The notes under the pieces were generated by a model. The model ran no database searches and was not told the DNA's origin. It worked only from the letters and a program-made list of their open reading frames with translations. Below are positions 21,083-35,100 of a stretch of DNA of 64,000 nucleotides, in pieces. Both the position numbers and the translations under genes were made by a program. The DNA is from Nemopilema nomurai (taxonomy: Eukaryota; Cnidaria; Scyphozoa; Rhizostomeae; Rhizostomatidae). Each line of letters begins with the position of its first letter. Positions within the stretch are counted from its first letter, which is position 1. The stretch covers positions 2,605,563-2,669,562 of the forward strand of contig ML133394.1 in NCBI GenBank assembly GCA_003864495.1. Direction: 5' to 3'.

Positions 21083-24000
21083 GTGAAACACTGGCATAAG
21101 GATAACAAAATAGTAGTTTTGAGAAGGACCAAAAAACCTATGGTGAGAAAGATGGGCAGGCTGAAACTGAGACATTAGAGGATCGCTGCTACGTTCATGG
21201 ATATGCTAGGCTTGGAACAAATGGTAGATATACTTTAAAGAAAAAGTCTTGAGTTGCTTTCAGTACATATTCGAAAGAAGCAAGGACTTTATATTTTGAA
21301 GACAGAAGCTGACTCTTTTGGTTGGATGAAAGAGCAAAAACAACCGACAAAGTCACGATAAAAAGCAACCTTGAAGAGGAAACAAAGAATTGCAGCTAAA
21401 CGACGAAGGACGAGCAAAAGAGAGAGAAATGCCACAAGATAAACAAAATAATTGTTTCAGGCCACAAGTCAACCCATCCAACCACTTCCAACTCGACCAA
21501 AAAGCATTCAAAATGCAAGAATGTTTTAAGGATAATGAAGATGTTAAGGGCTATGGAAAGGTAATGAAGATGATGATCAAGATGACGATGAAGATTAGGT
21601 TATGATGAAGATGATGATCAACATGATGAAGATGAAATCCTAACAATTACAAAACGAGGAGAGAGAAATAGAAGTGAAACAATGTTTATATCAACGATCT
21701 TACAATTGAAAAAGAATAACCTCAAAACCAAGACTGTACTACGACCCTCACCTAACTCGCCAAGGACCGACCGACCAAAAATAACTCTTTTATACATCTG
21801 AGTAAGCCATCCTTAAGTTGTCACGGGAAAGCAACCTTGAAGAAGAAACAAAGAAGTGCAGCTAAACGACGAAGGACGAGCAAAAAAGAGAGAAATGCCG
21901 CAAGGGCAAAAACAAACTGTTTCAGGCCACAAATCAACCCATCCAATAACTACCAACTCGACCAAACAGTATACAAACTTCAAGACGATGATGAGGATGA
22001 TGAGGATGATGAAGATTTTTAAGGGCCAAGGAAAGGTTATCAAGATGATGATCAAGATGACCATGAAGATTAGGTTATGATGAAGATGATGAGCAACATG
22101 ATGAAGATAAAATCCTAACAATTACAAAACAAAGAGAGAGAAATAGAAGTGCAACAATGTTTGTATCAACGAACTTCCAATTCAAAAAGAATAACCTCAA
22201 AACCAAGACTGTACTACGACCCTCACCTAACTCGCCAAGGACCGACCGACCAAAATAACTCTTTTATACATCCTAGTAAGCCATCCTTGAGTTGTCAGCC
22301 CTTCAAATGTTCTATGCAGTAAAAAACAAAGATGATTATCAAGCAACAACCTTGAGAGCTTAAACGATTTTCAAATAAAAGCTCAAAACTTTAAAACTCT
22401 CAGTATCAGATCAATATAATGATGTAAGAGATGGGAAAGAATCCAGTGCGGAACAGCTGTGAAAGGGCCATAAATGCTCTTCTCAAACTAGCATCAGTAT
22501 GCCCAAAGGTGTAAAAAAGAAACGATAAACGAGAAGGACAGGTGGAGAGTAGATTCTAACGAAAGGATAGGAGAAGAATATGCAACGGACACGTGATGAC
22601 AATCTTCGACGAAGAGATTAAATGAAATGAGAATACTAAGGATGAAATTGTACGAGCACTCATTGAGTAGGTCGTTGGAGAGTATAAATTAAAACAATTA
22701 AAAAGATAAAACAGGGAAAGCAGCTGGGCCCTCGAATATAGATCTAGAACTCAAAACTGCTAGTGCGTAGATTTGGGTTTCAATAAAAATTAAACACTTT
22801 CATCAAACGTCTCATCACAAGCGGTTGCTGTAAAATGGCAGTGCATGCAGAAGCAACTACTCGATTGCAATAATTCAGGGAATGTTGTAAACTATTGACT
22901 GGAACAATGTTAACATTGAAGGTGAAATCTCATCGAATTATAGGAGCCGTGTAACGGAAAGGATTTTACAGGCCAGTGAAACACTGGCATAAGGATAACA
23001 AAATAGTAGTTTTGAGAAGGACCAAAAAACCTATGGTGAGAAAGATGGGCAGGCTGAAACTGAGACATTAGAGGATCGCTGCTACGTTCATGGATATGCT
23101 AGGCTTGGAACAAATGGTAGATATACTTTAAAGAAAAAGTCTTGAGTTGCTTTCAGTACATATTCGAAAGAAGCAAGGACTTTATATTTTGAAGACAGAA
23201 GCTGACTCTTTTGGTTGGATGAGCAAAAACAACCGACAAAGTCACGATAAAAAGCAACCTTGAAGAGGAAACAAAGAATTGCAGCTAAACGACGAAGGAC
23301 GAGCAAAAGAGAGAGAAATGCCACAAGATAAACAAAATAATTGTTTCAGGCCACAAGTCAACCCATCCAACCACTTCCAACTCGACCAAAAAGCATTCAA
23401 AATGCAAGAATGTTTTAAGGATAATGAAGATGTTAAGGGCTATGGAAAGGTAATGAAGATGATGATCAAGATGACGATGAAGATTAGGTTATGATGAAGA
23501 TGATGATCAACATGATGAAGATAAAATCCTAACAATTACAAAAAAAGAGAGAGAAATAGAAGTGCAACAATGTTTGTATCAACGAACTTCCAATTCAAAA
23601 AGAATAACCTCAAAACCAAGACTGTACTACGACCCTCACCTAACTCGCCAAGGACCGACCGACCAAAAATAACTCTTTTATACATCCTAGTAAGCCATCC
23701 TTGAGTTGTCAGCCCTTCAAATGTTCTATGCAGTAAAAAACAAAGATGATTATCAAGCAACAACCTTGAGAGCTTAAACGATTTTCAAATAAAAGCTCAA
23801 AACTTTTAAAACTCTCAGTATCAGATCAATATAATGATGTAAGAGATGGGAAAGAATCCAGTGCGGAACAGCTGTGAAAGGGCCATAAATGCTCTTCTCA
23901 AACTAGCATCAGTATGCCCAAAGGTGTAAAAAGAAACGATAAACGAGAAGGACAGGTGGAGAGTAGATTCTAACGAAAGGATAGGAGAAGAATATGCAAC

Positions 24001-27000
24001 GGACACGTGATGACAATCTTCGACGAAGAGATTAAATGAAATGAGAATACTAAGGATGAAATTGTACGAGCACTCATTGAGTAGGTCGTTGGAGAGTATA
24101 AATTAAAAACAATTAAAAAGATAAAACAGGGAAAGCAGCTGGGCCCTCGAATATAGATCTAGAACTCAAAACTGCTAGTGCGTAGATTTGGGTTTCAATA
24201 AAAATTAAACACTTTATCAAACGTCTCATCACAAGCGGTTGCTGTAAAATGGCAGTGCATGCAGAAGCAACTACTCGATTGCAATAATTCAGGGAATGTC
24301 GTAAACTATTGACTGGAACAATGTTAACATTGAAGGTCAAATCTCATCGAATTATAGGAGCCGTGTAACGGAAAGGATTTTACAGGCCAGTGAAACACTG
24401 GCATAAGGATAACATAAAATAGTAGTTTTGAGAAGGACCAAAAAACCTATGGTGAGAAAGATGGGCAGGCTGAAACTGAGACATTAGAGGATCGCTGCTA
24501 CGTTCATGGATATGCTAGGCTTGGAACAAATGGTAGATATACTTTAAAGAAAAAGTCTTGAGTTGCTTTCAGTACATATTCGAAAGAAGCAAGGACTTTA
24601 TATTTTGAAGACAGAAGCTGACTCTTTTGGTTGGATGAAAGAGCAAAAAACAACCGACAAAGTCACGATAAAAAGCAACCTTGAAGAGGAAACAAAGAAT
24701 TGCAGCTAAACGACGAAGGACGAGCAAAAGAGAGAGAAATGCCACAAGATAAACAAAATAATTGTTTCAGGCCACAAGTCAACCCATCCAACCACTTCCA
24801 ACTCGACCAAAAAGCATTCAAAATGCAAGAATGTTTTAAGGATAATGAAGATGTTAAGGGCTATGGAAAGGTAATGAAGATGATGATCAAGATGACGATG
24901 AAGATTAGGTTATGATGAAGATGATGATCAACATGATGAAGATGAAATCCTAACAATTACAAAACGAGGAGAGAGAAATAGAAGTGAAACAATGTTTATA
25001 TCAACGATCTTACAATTGAAAAAGAATAACCTCAAAACCAAGACTGTACTACGACCCTCACCTAACTCGCCAAGGACCGACCGACCAAAAATAACTCTTT
25101 TATACATCTGAGTAAGCCATCCTTAAGTTGTCACGGGAAAAAGCAACCTTGAAGAAGAAACAAAGAAGTGCAGCTAAACGACGAAGGACGAGCAAAAAAG
25201 AGAGAAATGCCGCAAGGGCAAAAACAAACTGTTTCAGGCCACAAATCAACCCATCCAATAACTACCAACTCGACCAAACAGTATACAAACTTCAAGACGA
25301 TGATGAGGATGATGAGGATGATGAAGATTTTTAAGGGCCAAGGAAAGGTTATCAAGATGATGATCAAGATGACCATGAAGATTAGGTTATGATGAAGATG
25401 ATGAGCAACATGATGAAGATAAAATCCTAACAATTACAAAACAAAGAGAGAGAAATAGAAGTGCAACAATGTTTGTATCAACGAACTTCCAATTCAAAAA
25501 GAATAACCTCAAAACCAAGACTGTACTACGACCCTCACCTAACTCGCCAAGGACCGACCGACCAAAATAACTCTTTTATACATCCTAGTAAGCCATCCTT
25601 GAGTTGTCAGCCCTTCAAATGTTCTATGCAGTAAAAAACAAAGATGATTATCAAGCAACAACCTTGAGAGCTTAAACGATTTTCAAATAAAAGCTCAAAA
25701 CTTTAAAACTCTCAGTATCAGATCAATATAATGATGTAAGAGATGGGAAAGAATCCAGTGCGGAACAGCTGTGAAAGGGCCATAAATGCTCTTCTCAAAC
25801 TAGCATCAGTATGCCCAAAGGTGTAAAAAGAAACGATAAACGAGAAGGACAGGTGGAGAGTAGATTCTAACGAAAGGATAGGAGAAGAATATGCAACGGA
25901 CACGTGATGACAATCTTCGACGAAGAGATTAAATGAAATGAGAATACTAAGGATGAAATTGTACGAGCACTCATTGAGTAGGTCGTTGGAGAGTATAAAT
26001 TAAAACAATTAAAAAGATGAAAAAACAGGAAAGCAGCCCTCGAATATAGATCTAGAACTCAAAACTGCTAGTGCGTAGATTTGGGTTTAAATAAAAATTA
26101 ACACACTTTCATCAAACGTCTCATCACAAGCGGTTGCTGTAAAATGGCAGTGCATGCAGAAGCAACACTCGATTGCAATAATTCAGGGAATGTTGTAAAC
26201 TATTGACTGGAACTATGTTAACATTGAAGGTGAAATCTCATCGAATTATAGGAGCCGTGTAACGGAAAGGATTTTACAGGCCAGTGAAACACTGGCATAA
26301 GGATAACAAAATAGTAGTTTTGAGAAGGACCAAAAAACCTATGGTGAGAAAGATGGGCAGGCTGAAACTGAGACATTAGAGGATCGCTGCTACGTTCATG
26401 GATATGCTAGGCTTGGAACAAATGGTAGATATACTTTAAAGAAAAAGTCTTGAGTTGCTTTCAGTACATATTCGAAAGAAGCAAGGACTTTATATTTTGA
26501 AGACAGAAGCTGACTCTTTTGGTTGGATGAAAGAGCAAAAACAACCGACAAAGTCACGATAAAAAGCAACCTTGAAGAGGAAACAAAGAATTGCAGCTAA
26601 ACGACGAAGGACGAGCAAAAGAGAGAGAAATGCCACAAGATAAACAAAATAATTGTTTCAGGCCACAAGTCAACCCATCCAACCACTTCCAACTCGACCA
26701 AAAAGCATTCAAAATGCAAGAATGTTTTAAGGATAATGAAGATGTTAAGGGCTATGGAAAGGTAATGAAGATGATGATCAAGATGACGATGAAGATTAGG
26801 TTATGATGAAGATGATGATCAACATGATGAAGATAAAATCCTAACAATTACAAAAAGAAGAGAGAGAAATAGAAGTGCAACAATGTTTGTATCAACGAAC
26901 TTCCAATTCAAAAAGAATAACCTCAAAACCAAGACTGTACTACGACCCTCACCTAACTCGCCAAGGACCGACCGACCAAAAATAACTCTTTTATACATCC

Positions 27001-29134
27001 TAGTAAGCCATCCTTGAGTTGTCAGCCCTTCAAATGTTCTATGCAGTAAAAAACAAAGATGATTATCAAGCAACAACCTTGAGAGCTTAAACGATTTTCA
27101 AATAAAAGCTCAAAACTTTAAAACTCTCAGTATCAGATCAATATAATGATGTAAGAGATGGGAAAGAATCCAGTGCGGAACAGCTGTGAAAGGGCCATAA
27201 ATGCTCTTCTCAAACTAGCATCAGTATGCCCAAAGGTGTAAAAAAGAAACGATAAACGAGAAGGACAGGTGGAGAGTAGATTCTAACGAAAGGATAGGAG
27301 AAGAATATGCAACGGACACGTGATGACAATCTTCGACGAAGAGATTAAATGAAATGAGAATACTAAGGATGAAATTGTACGAGCACTCATTGAGTAGGTC
27401 GTTGGAGAGTATAAATTAAAAACAATTAAAAAGATGAAACAGGGAAAGCAGCTGGGCCCTCGAATATAGATCTAGAACTCAAAACTGCTAGTGCGTAGAT
27501 TTGGGTTTCAATAAAAATTAAACACTTTCATCAAACGTCTCATCACAAGCGGTTGCTGTAAAATGGCAGTGCATGCAGAAGCAACTACTCGATTGCAATA
27601 ATTCAGGGAATGTTGTAAACTATTGACTGGAACAATGTTAACATTGAAGGTGAAATCTCATCGAATTATAGGAGCCGTGTAACGGAAAGGATTTTACAGG
27701 CCAGTGAAACACTGGCATAAGGATAACATAAAATAGTAGTTTTGAGAAGGACCAAAAAACCTATGGTGAGAAAGATGGGCAGGCTGAAACTGAGACATTA
27801 GAGGATCGCTGCTACGTTCATGGATATGCTAGGCTTGGAACAAATGGTAGATATACTTTAAAGAAAAAGTCTTGAGTTGCTTTCAGTACATATTCGAAAG
27901 AAGCAAGGACTTTATATTTTGAAGACAGAAGCTGACTCTTTTGGTTGGATGAAAGAGCAAAAACAACCGACAAAGTCACGATAAAAAGCAACCTTGAAGA
28001 GGAAACAAAGAATTGCAGCTAAACGACGAAGGACGAGCAAAAAGAGAGAGAAATGCCACAAGATAAACAAAATAATTGTTTCAGGCCACAAATCAACCCA
28101 TCCAATAACTACCAACTCGACCAAACAGTATACAAACTTCAAGACGATGATGAGGATGATGAGGATGATGAAGATTTTTAAGGGCCAAGGAAAGGTTATC
28201 AAGATGATGATCAAGATGACCATGAAGATTAGGTTATGATGAAGATGATGAGCAACATGATGAAGATAAAATCCTAACAATTACAAAACAAAGAGAGAGA
28301 AATAGAAGTGCAACAATGTTTGTATCAACGAACTTCCAATTCAAAAAGAATAACCTCAAAACCAAGACTGTACTACGACCCTCACCTAACTCGCCAAGGA
28401 CCGACCGACCAAAAATAACTCTTTTATACATCCTAGTAAGCCATCCTTGAGTTGTCAGCCCTTCAAATGTTCTATGCAGTAAAAAACAAAGATGATTATC
28501 AAGCAACAACCTTGAGAGCTTAAACGATTTTCAAATAAAAGCTCAAAACTTTAAAACTCTCAGTATCAGATCAATATAATGATGTAAGAGATGGGAAAGA
28601 ATCCAGTGCGGAACAGCTGTGAAAGGGCCATAAATGCTCTTCTCAAACTAGCATCAGTATGCCCAAAGGTGTAAAAAGAAACGATAAACGAGAAGGACAG
28701 GTGGAGAGTAGATTCTAACGAAAGGATAGGAGAAGAATATGCAACGGACACGTGATGACAATCTTCGACGAAGAGATTAAATGAAATGAGAATACTAAGG
28801 ATGAAATTGTACGAGCACTCATTGAGTAGGTCGTTGGAGAGTATAAATTAAAAACAATTAAAAAGATAAAACAGGGAAAGCAGCTGGGCCCTCGAATATA
28901 GATCTAGAACTCAAAACTGCTAGTGCGTAGATTTGGGTTTCAATAAAAATTAAACACTTTCATCAAACGTCTCATCACAAGCGGTTGCTGTAAAATGGCA
29001 GTGCATGCAGAAGCAACTACTCGATTGCAATAATTCAGGGAATGTGTAAACTATTGACTGGAACAATGTTAACATTGAAGGTGAAATCTCATCGAATTAT
29101 AGGAGCCGTGTAACGGAAAGGATTTTACAGGCCA
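21083..29134. repeat. Higher-order repeat block 1 (L-S-L-S-S), 8052 bp
   Basis: Units start at 21083 (L), 22976 (S), 24390 (L), 26284 (S), 27704 (S). The 22976 unit ends with 'aatgtcgtaaactattg' and 'aaggtcaaatctc', a variant pair shared only with the second units of the next two blocks. The fifth unit is of crossover type S2, unlike those in blocks 2 and 3. Confidence 0.85.
27704..29134. repeat. Short unit with crossover type S2
   Basis: 1431 bp. It is A-type up to 'attgtttcaggccacaa' near 28085, then B-type ('atcaacccatccaataac') onward. The switch lies about 180 bp before the junction used by the other short units, giving a distinct fused frame. Independent origin from type S1. Confidence 0.85.
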
Positions 29135-32100
29135 GTGAAACACTGGCATAAGGATAACATAAAATAGTAGTTTTGAGAAGGACCAAAAAACCTATGGTGA
29201 GAAAGATGGGCAGGCTGAAACTGAGACATTAGAGGATCGCTGCTACGTTCATGGATATGCTAGGCTTGGAACAAATGGTAGATATACTTTAAAGAAAAAG
29301 TCTTGAGTTGCTTTCAGTACATATTCGAAAGAAGCAAGGACTTTATATTTTGAAGACAGAAGCTGACTCTTTTGGTTGGATGAAAGAGCAAAAACAACCG
29401 ACAAAGTCACGATAAAAAGCAACCTTGAAGAGGAAACAAAGAATTGCAGCTAAACGACGAAGGACGAGCAAAAGAGAGAGAAATGCCACAAGATAAACAA
29501 AATAATTGTTTCAGGCCACAAGTCAACCCATCCAACCACTTCCAACTCGACCAAAAAGCATTCAAAATGCAAGAATGTTTTAAGGATAATGAAGATGTTA
29601 AGGGCTATGGAAAGGTAATGAAGATGATGATCAAGATGACGATGAAGATTAGGTTATGATGAAGATGATGATCAACATGATGAAGATGAAATCCTAACAA
29701 TTACAAAACGAGGAGAGAGAAATAGAAGTGAAACAATGTTTATATCAACGATCTTACAATTGAAAAAGAATAACCTCAAAACCAAGACTGTACTACGACC
29801 CTCACCTAACTCGCCAAGGACCGACCGACCAAAAATAACTCTTTTATACATCTGAGTAAGCCATCCTTAAGTTGTCACGGGAAAGCAACCTTGAAGAAGA
29901 AACAAAGAAGTGCAGCTAAACGACGAAGGACGAGCAAAAAAGAGAGAAATGCCGCAAGGGCAAAAACAAACTGTTTCAGGCCACAAATCAACCCATCCAA
30001 TAACTACCAACTCGACCAAACAGTATACAAACTTCAAGACGATGATGAGGATGATGAGGATGATGAAGATTTTTAAGGGCCAAGGAAAGGTTATCAAGAT
30101 GATGATCAAGATGACCATGAAGATTAGGTTATGATGAAGATGATGAGCAACATGATGAAGATAAAATCCTAACAATTACAAAACAAAGAGAGAGAAATAG
30201 AAGTGCAACAATGTTTGTATCAACGAACTTCCAATTCAAAAAGAATAACCTCAAAACCAAGACTGTACTACGACCCTCACCTAACTCGCCAAGGACCGAC
30301 CGACCAAAAATAACTTTTATACATCCTAGTAAGCCATCCTTGAGTTGTCAGCCCTTCAAATGTTCTATGCAGTAAAAAACAAAGATGATTATCAAGCAAC
30401 AACCTTGAGAGCTTAAACGATTTTCAAATAAAAGCTCAAAACTTTAAAACTCTCAGTATCAGATCAATATAATGATGTAAGAGATGGGAAAGAATCCAGT
30501 GTGGAACAGCTGTGAAAGGGCCATAAATGCTCTTCTCAAACTAGCATCAGTATGCCCAAAGGTGTAAAAAAGAAACGATAAACGAGAAGGACAGGTGGAG
30601 AGTAGATTCTAACGAAAGGATAGGAGAAGAATATGCAACGGACACGTGATGACAATCTTCGACGAAGAGATTAAATGAAATGAGAATACTAAGGATGAAA
30701 TTGTACGAGCACTCATTGAGTAGGTCGTTGGAGAGTATAAATTAAAACAATTAAAAAGATGAAACAGGGAAAGCAGCTGGGCCCTCGAATATAGATCTAG
30801 AACTCAAAACTGCTAGTGCGTAGATTTGGGTTTCAATAAAAATTAAACACTTTCATCAAACGTCTCATCACAAGCGGTTGCTGTAAAATGGCAGTGCATG
30901 CAGAAGCAACTACTCGATTGCAATAATTCAGGGAATGTTGTAAACTATTGACTGGAACAATGTTAACATTGAAGGTGAAATCTCATCGAATTATAGGAGC
31001 CGTGTAACGGAAAGGATTTTACAGGCCAGTGAAACACTGGCATAAGGATAACAAAATAGTAGTTTTGAGAAGGACCAAAAAACCTATGGTGAGAAAGATG
31101 GGCAGGCTGAAACTGAGACATTAGAGGATCGCTGCTACGTTCATGGATATGCTAGGCTTGGAACAAATGGTAGATATACTTTAAAGAAAAAGTCTTGAGT
31201 TGCTTTCAGTACATATTCGAAAGAAGCAAGGACTTTATATTTTGAAGACAGAAGCTGACTCTTTTGGTTGGATGAAAGAGCAAAAACAACCGACAAAGTC
31301 ACGATAAAAAGCAACCTTGAAGAGGAAACAAAGAATTGCAGCTAAACGACGAAGGACGAGCAAAAGAGAGAGAAATGCCACAAGATAAACAAAATAATTG
31401 TTTCAGGCCACAAGTCAACCCATCCAACCACTTCCAACTCGACCAAAAAGCATTCAAAATGCAAGAATGTTTTAAGGATAATGAAGATGTTAAGGGCTAT
31501 GGAAAGGTAATGAAGATGATGATCAAGATGACGATGAAGATTAGGTTATGATGAAGATGATGATCAACATGATGAAGATAAAATCCTAACAATTACAAAA
31601 AGAAGAGAGAGAAATAGAAGTGCAACAATGTTTGTATCAACGAACTTCCAATTCAAAAAGAATAACCTCAAAACCAAGACTGTACTACGACCCTCACCTA
31701 ACTCGCCAAGGACCGACCGACCAAAAATAACTCTTTTATACATCCTAGTAAGCCATCCTTGAGTTGTCAGCCCTTCAAATGTTCTATGCAGTAAAAACAA
31801 AGATGATTATCAAGCAACAACCTTGAGAGCTTAAACGATTTTCAAATAAAAGCTCAAAACTTTAAAACTCTCAGTATCAGATCAATATAATGATGTAAGA
31901 GATGGGAAAGAATCCAGTGCGGAACAGCTGTGAAAGGGCCATAAATGCTCTTCTCAAACTAGCATCAGTATGCCCAAAGGTGTAAAAAAGAAACGATAAA
32001 CGAGAAGGACAGGTGGAGAGTAGATTCTAACGAAAGGATAGGAGAAGAATATGCAACGGACACGTGATGACAATCTTCGACGAAGAGATTAAATGAAATG

Positions 32101-35100
32101 AGAATACTAAGGATGAAATTGTACGAGCACTCATTGAGTAGGTCGTTGGAGAGTATAAATTAAAAACAATTAAAAAGATGAAACAGGGAAAGCAGCTGGG
32201 CCCTCGAATATAGATCTAGAACTCAAAACTGCTAGTGCGTAGATTTGGGTTTCAATAAAAATTAAACACTTTCATCAAACGTCTCATCACAAGCGGTTGC
32301 TGTAAAATGGCAGTGCATGCAGAAGCAACTACTCGATTGCAATAATTCAGGGAATGTCGTAAACTATTGACTGGAACAATGTTAACATTGAAGGTCAAAT
32401 CTCATCGAATTATAGGAGCCGTGTAACGGAAAGGATTTTACAGGCCAGTGAAACACTGGCATAAGGATAACATAAAATAGTAGTTTTGAGAAGGACCAAA
32501 AAACCTATGGTGAGAAAGATGGGCAGGCTGAAACTGAGACATTAGAGGATCGCTGCTACGTTCATGGATATGCTAGGCTTGGAACAAATGGTAGATATAC
32601 TTTAAAGAAAAAGTCTTGAGTTGCTTTCAGTACATATTCGAAAGAAGCAAGGACTTTATATTTTGAAGACAGAAGCTGACTCTTTTGGTTGGATGAAAGA
32701 GCAAAAACAACCGACAAAGTCACGATAAAAAGCAACCTTGAAGAGGAAACAAAGAATTGCAGCTAAACGACGAAGGACGAGCAAAAGAGAGAGAAATGCC
32801 ACAAGATAAACAAAATAATTGTTTCAGGCCACAAGTCAACCATCCAACCACTTCCAACTCGACCAAAAAGCATTCAAAATGCAAGAATGTTTTAAGGATA
32901 ATGAAGATGTTAAGGGCTATGGAAAGGTAATGAAGATGATGATCAAGATGACGATGAAGATTAGGTTATGATGAAGATGATGATCAACATGATGAAGATG
33001 AAATCCTAACAATTACAAAACGAGGAGAGAGAAATAGAAGTGAAACAATGTTTATATCAACGATCTTACAATTGAAAAAGAATAACCTCAAAACCAAGAC
33101 TGTACTACGACCCTCACCTAACTCGCCAAGGACCGACCGACCAAAAATAACTCTTTTATACATCTGAGTAAGCCATCCTTAAGTTGTCACGGCACGGGAA
33201 AAAGCAACCTTGAAGAAGAAACAAAGTGCAGCTAAACGACGAAGGACGAGCAAAAAAGAGAGAAATGCCGCAAGGGCAAAAAACAAACTGTTTCAGGCCA
33301 CAAATCAACCCATCCAATAACTACCAACTCGACCAAACAGTATACAAACTTCAAGACGATGATGAGGATGATGAGGATGATGAAGATTTTTAAGGGCCAA
33401 GGAAAGGTTATCAAGATGATGATCAAGATGACCATGAAGATTAGGTTATGATGAAGATGATGAGCAACATGATGAAGATAAAATCCTAACAATTACAAAA
33501 CAAAGAGAGAGAAATAGAAGTGCAACAATGTTTGTATCAACGAACTTCCAATTCAAAAAGAATAACCTCAAAACCAAGACTGTACTACGACCCTCACCTA
33601 ACTCGCCAAGGACCGACCGACCAAAAATAACTCTTTTATACATCCTAGTAAGCCATCCTTGAGTTGTCAGCCCTTCAAATGTTCTATGCAGTAAAAAACA
33701 AAGATGATTATCAAGCAACAACCTTGAGAGCTTAAACGATTTTCAAATAAAAGCTCAAAACTTTAAAACTCTCAGTATCAGATCAATATAATGATGTAAG
33801 AGATGGGAAAGAATCCAGTGGAACAGCTGTGAAAGGGCCATAAATGCTCTTCTCAAACTAGCATCAGTATGCCCAAAGGTGTAAAAAAAAACGATAAACG
33901 AGAAGGACAGGTGGAGAGTAGATTCTAACGAAAGGATAGGAGAAGAATATGCAACGGACACGTGATGACAATCTTCGACGAAGAGATTAAATGAAATGAG
34001 AATACTAAGGATGAAATTGTACGAGCACTCATTGAGTAGGTCGTTGGAGAGTATAAATTAAAAACAATTAAAAAGATGAAACAGGGAAAGCAGCTGGGCC
34101 CTCGAATATAGATCTAGAACTCAAAACTGCTAGTGCGTAGATTTGGGTTTCAATAAAAATTAAACACTTTCATCAAACGTCTCATCACAAGCGGTTGCTG
34201 TAAAATGGCAGTGCATGCAGAAGCAACTACTCGATTGCAATAATTCAGGGAATGTTGTAAACTATTGACTGGAACAATGTTAACATTGAAGGTGAAATCT
34301 CATCGAATTATAGGAGCCGTGTAACGGAAAGGATTTTACAGGCCAGTGAAACACTGGCATAAGGATAACATAAAATAGTAGTTTTGAGAAGGACCAAAAA
34401 ACCTATGGTGAGAAAGATGGGCAGGCTGAAACTGAGACATTAGAGGATCGCTGCTACGTTCATGGATATGCTAGGCTTGGAACAAATGGTAGATATACTT
34501 TAAAGAAAAAGTCTTGAGTTGCTTTCAGTACATATTCGAAAGAAGCAAGGACTTTATATTTTGAAGACAGAAGCTGACTCTTTTGGTTGGATGAAAGAGC
34601 AAAAACAACCGACAAAGTCACGATAAAAAGCAACCTTGAAGAGGAAACAAAGAATTGCAGCTAAACGACGAAGGACGAGCAAAAGAGAGAGAAATGCCAC
34701 AAGATAAACAAAATAATTGTTTCAGGCCACAAGTCAACCCATCCAACCACTTCCAACTCGACCAAAAAGCATTCAAAATGCAAGAATGTTTTAAGGATAA
34801 TGAAGATGTTAAGGGCTATGGAAAGGTAATGAAGATGATGATCAAGATGACGATGAAGATTAGGTTATGATGAAGATGATGATCAACATGATGAAGATAA
34901 AATCCTAACAATTACAAAAAGAAGAGAGAGAAATAGAAGTGCAACAATGTTTGTATCAACGAACTTCCAATTCAAAAAGAATAACCTCAAAACCAAGACT
35001 GTACTACGACCCTCACCTAACTCGCCAAGGACCGACCGACCAAAAATAACTCTTTTATACATCCTAGTAAGCCATCCTTGAGTTGTCAGCCCTTCAAATG

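Noticed and set aside
21390..21605. 71-codon plus frame of subrepeat A (starting QLNDEGRAKEREM) found in more than a dozen units
   Set aside because: Opens at TTG and is the frameshifted counterpart of the basic frame in subrepeat B; not an independent gene.
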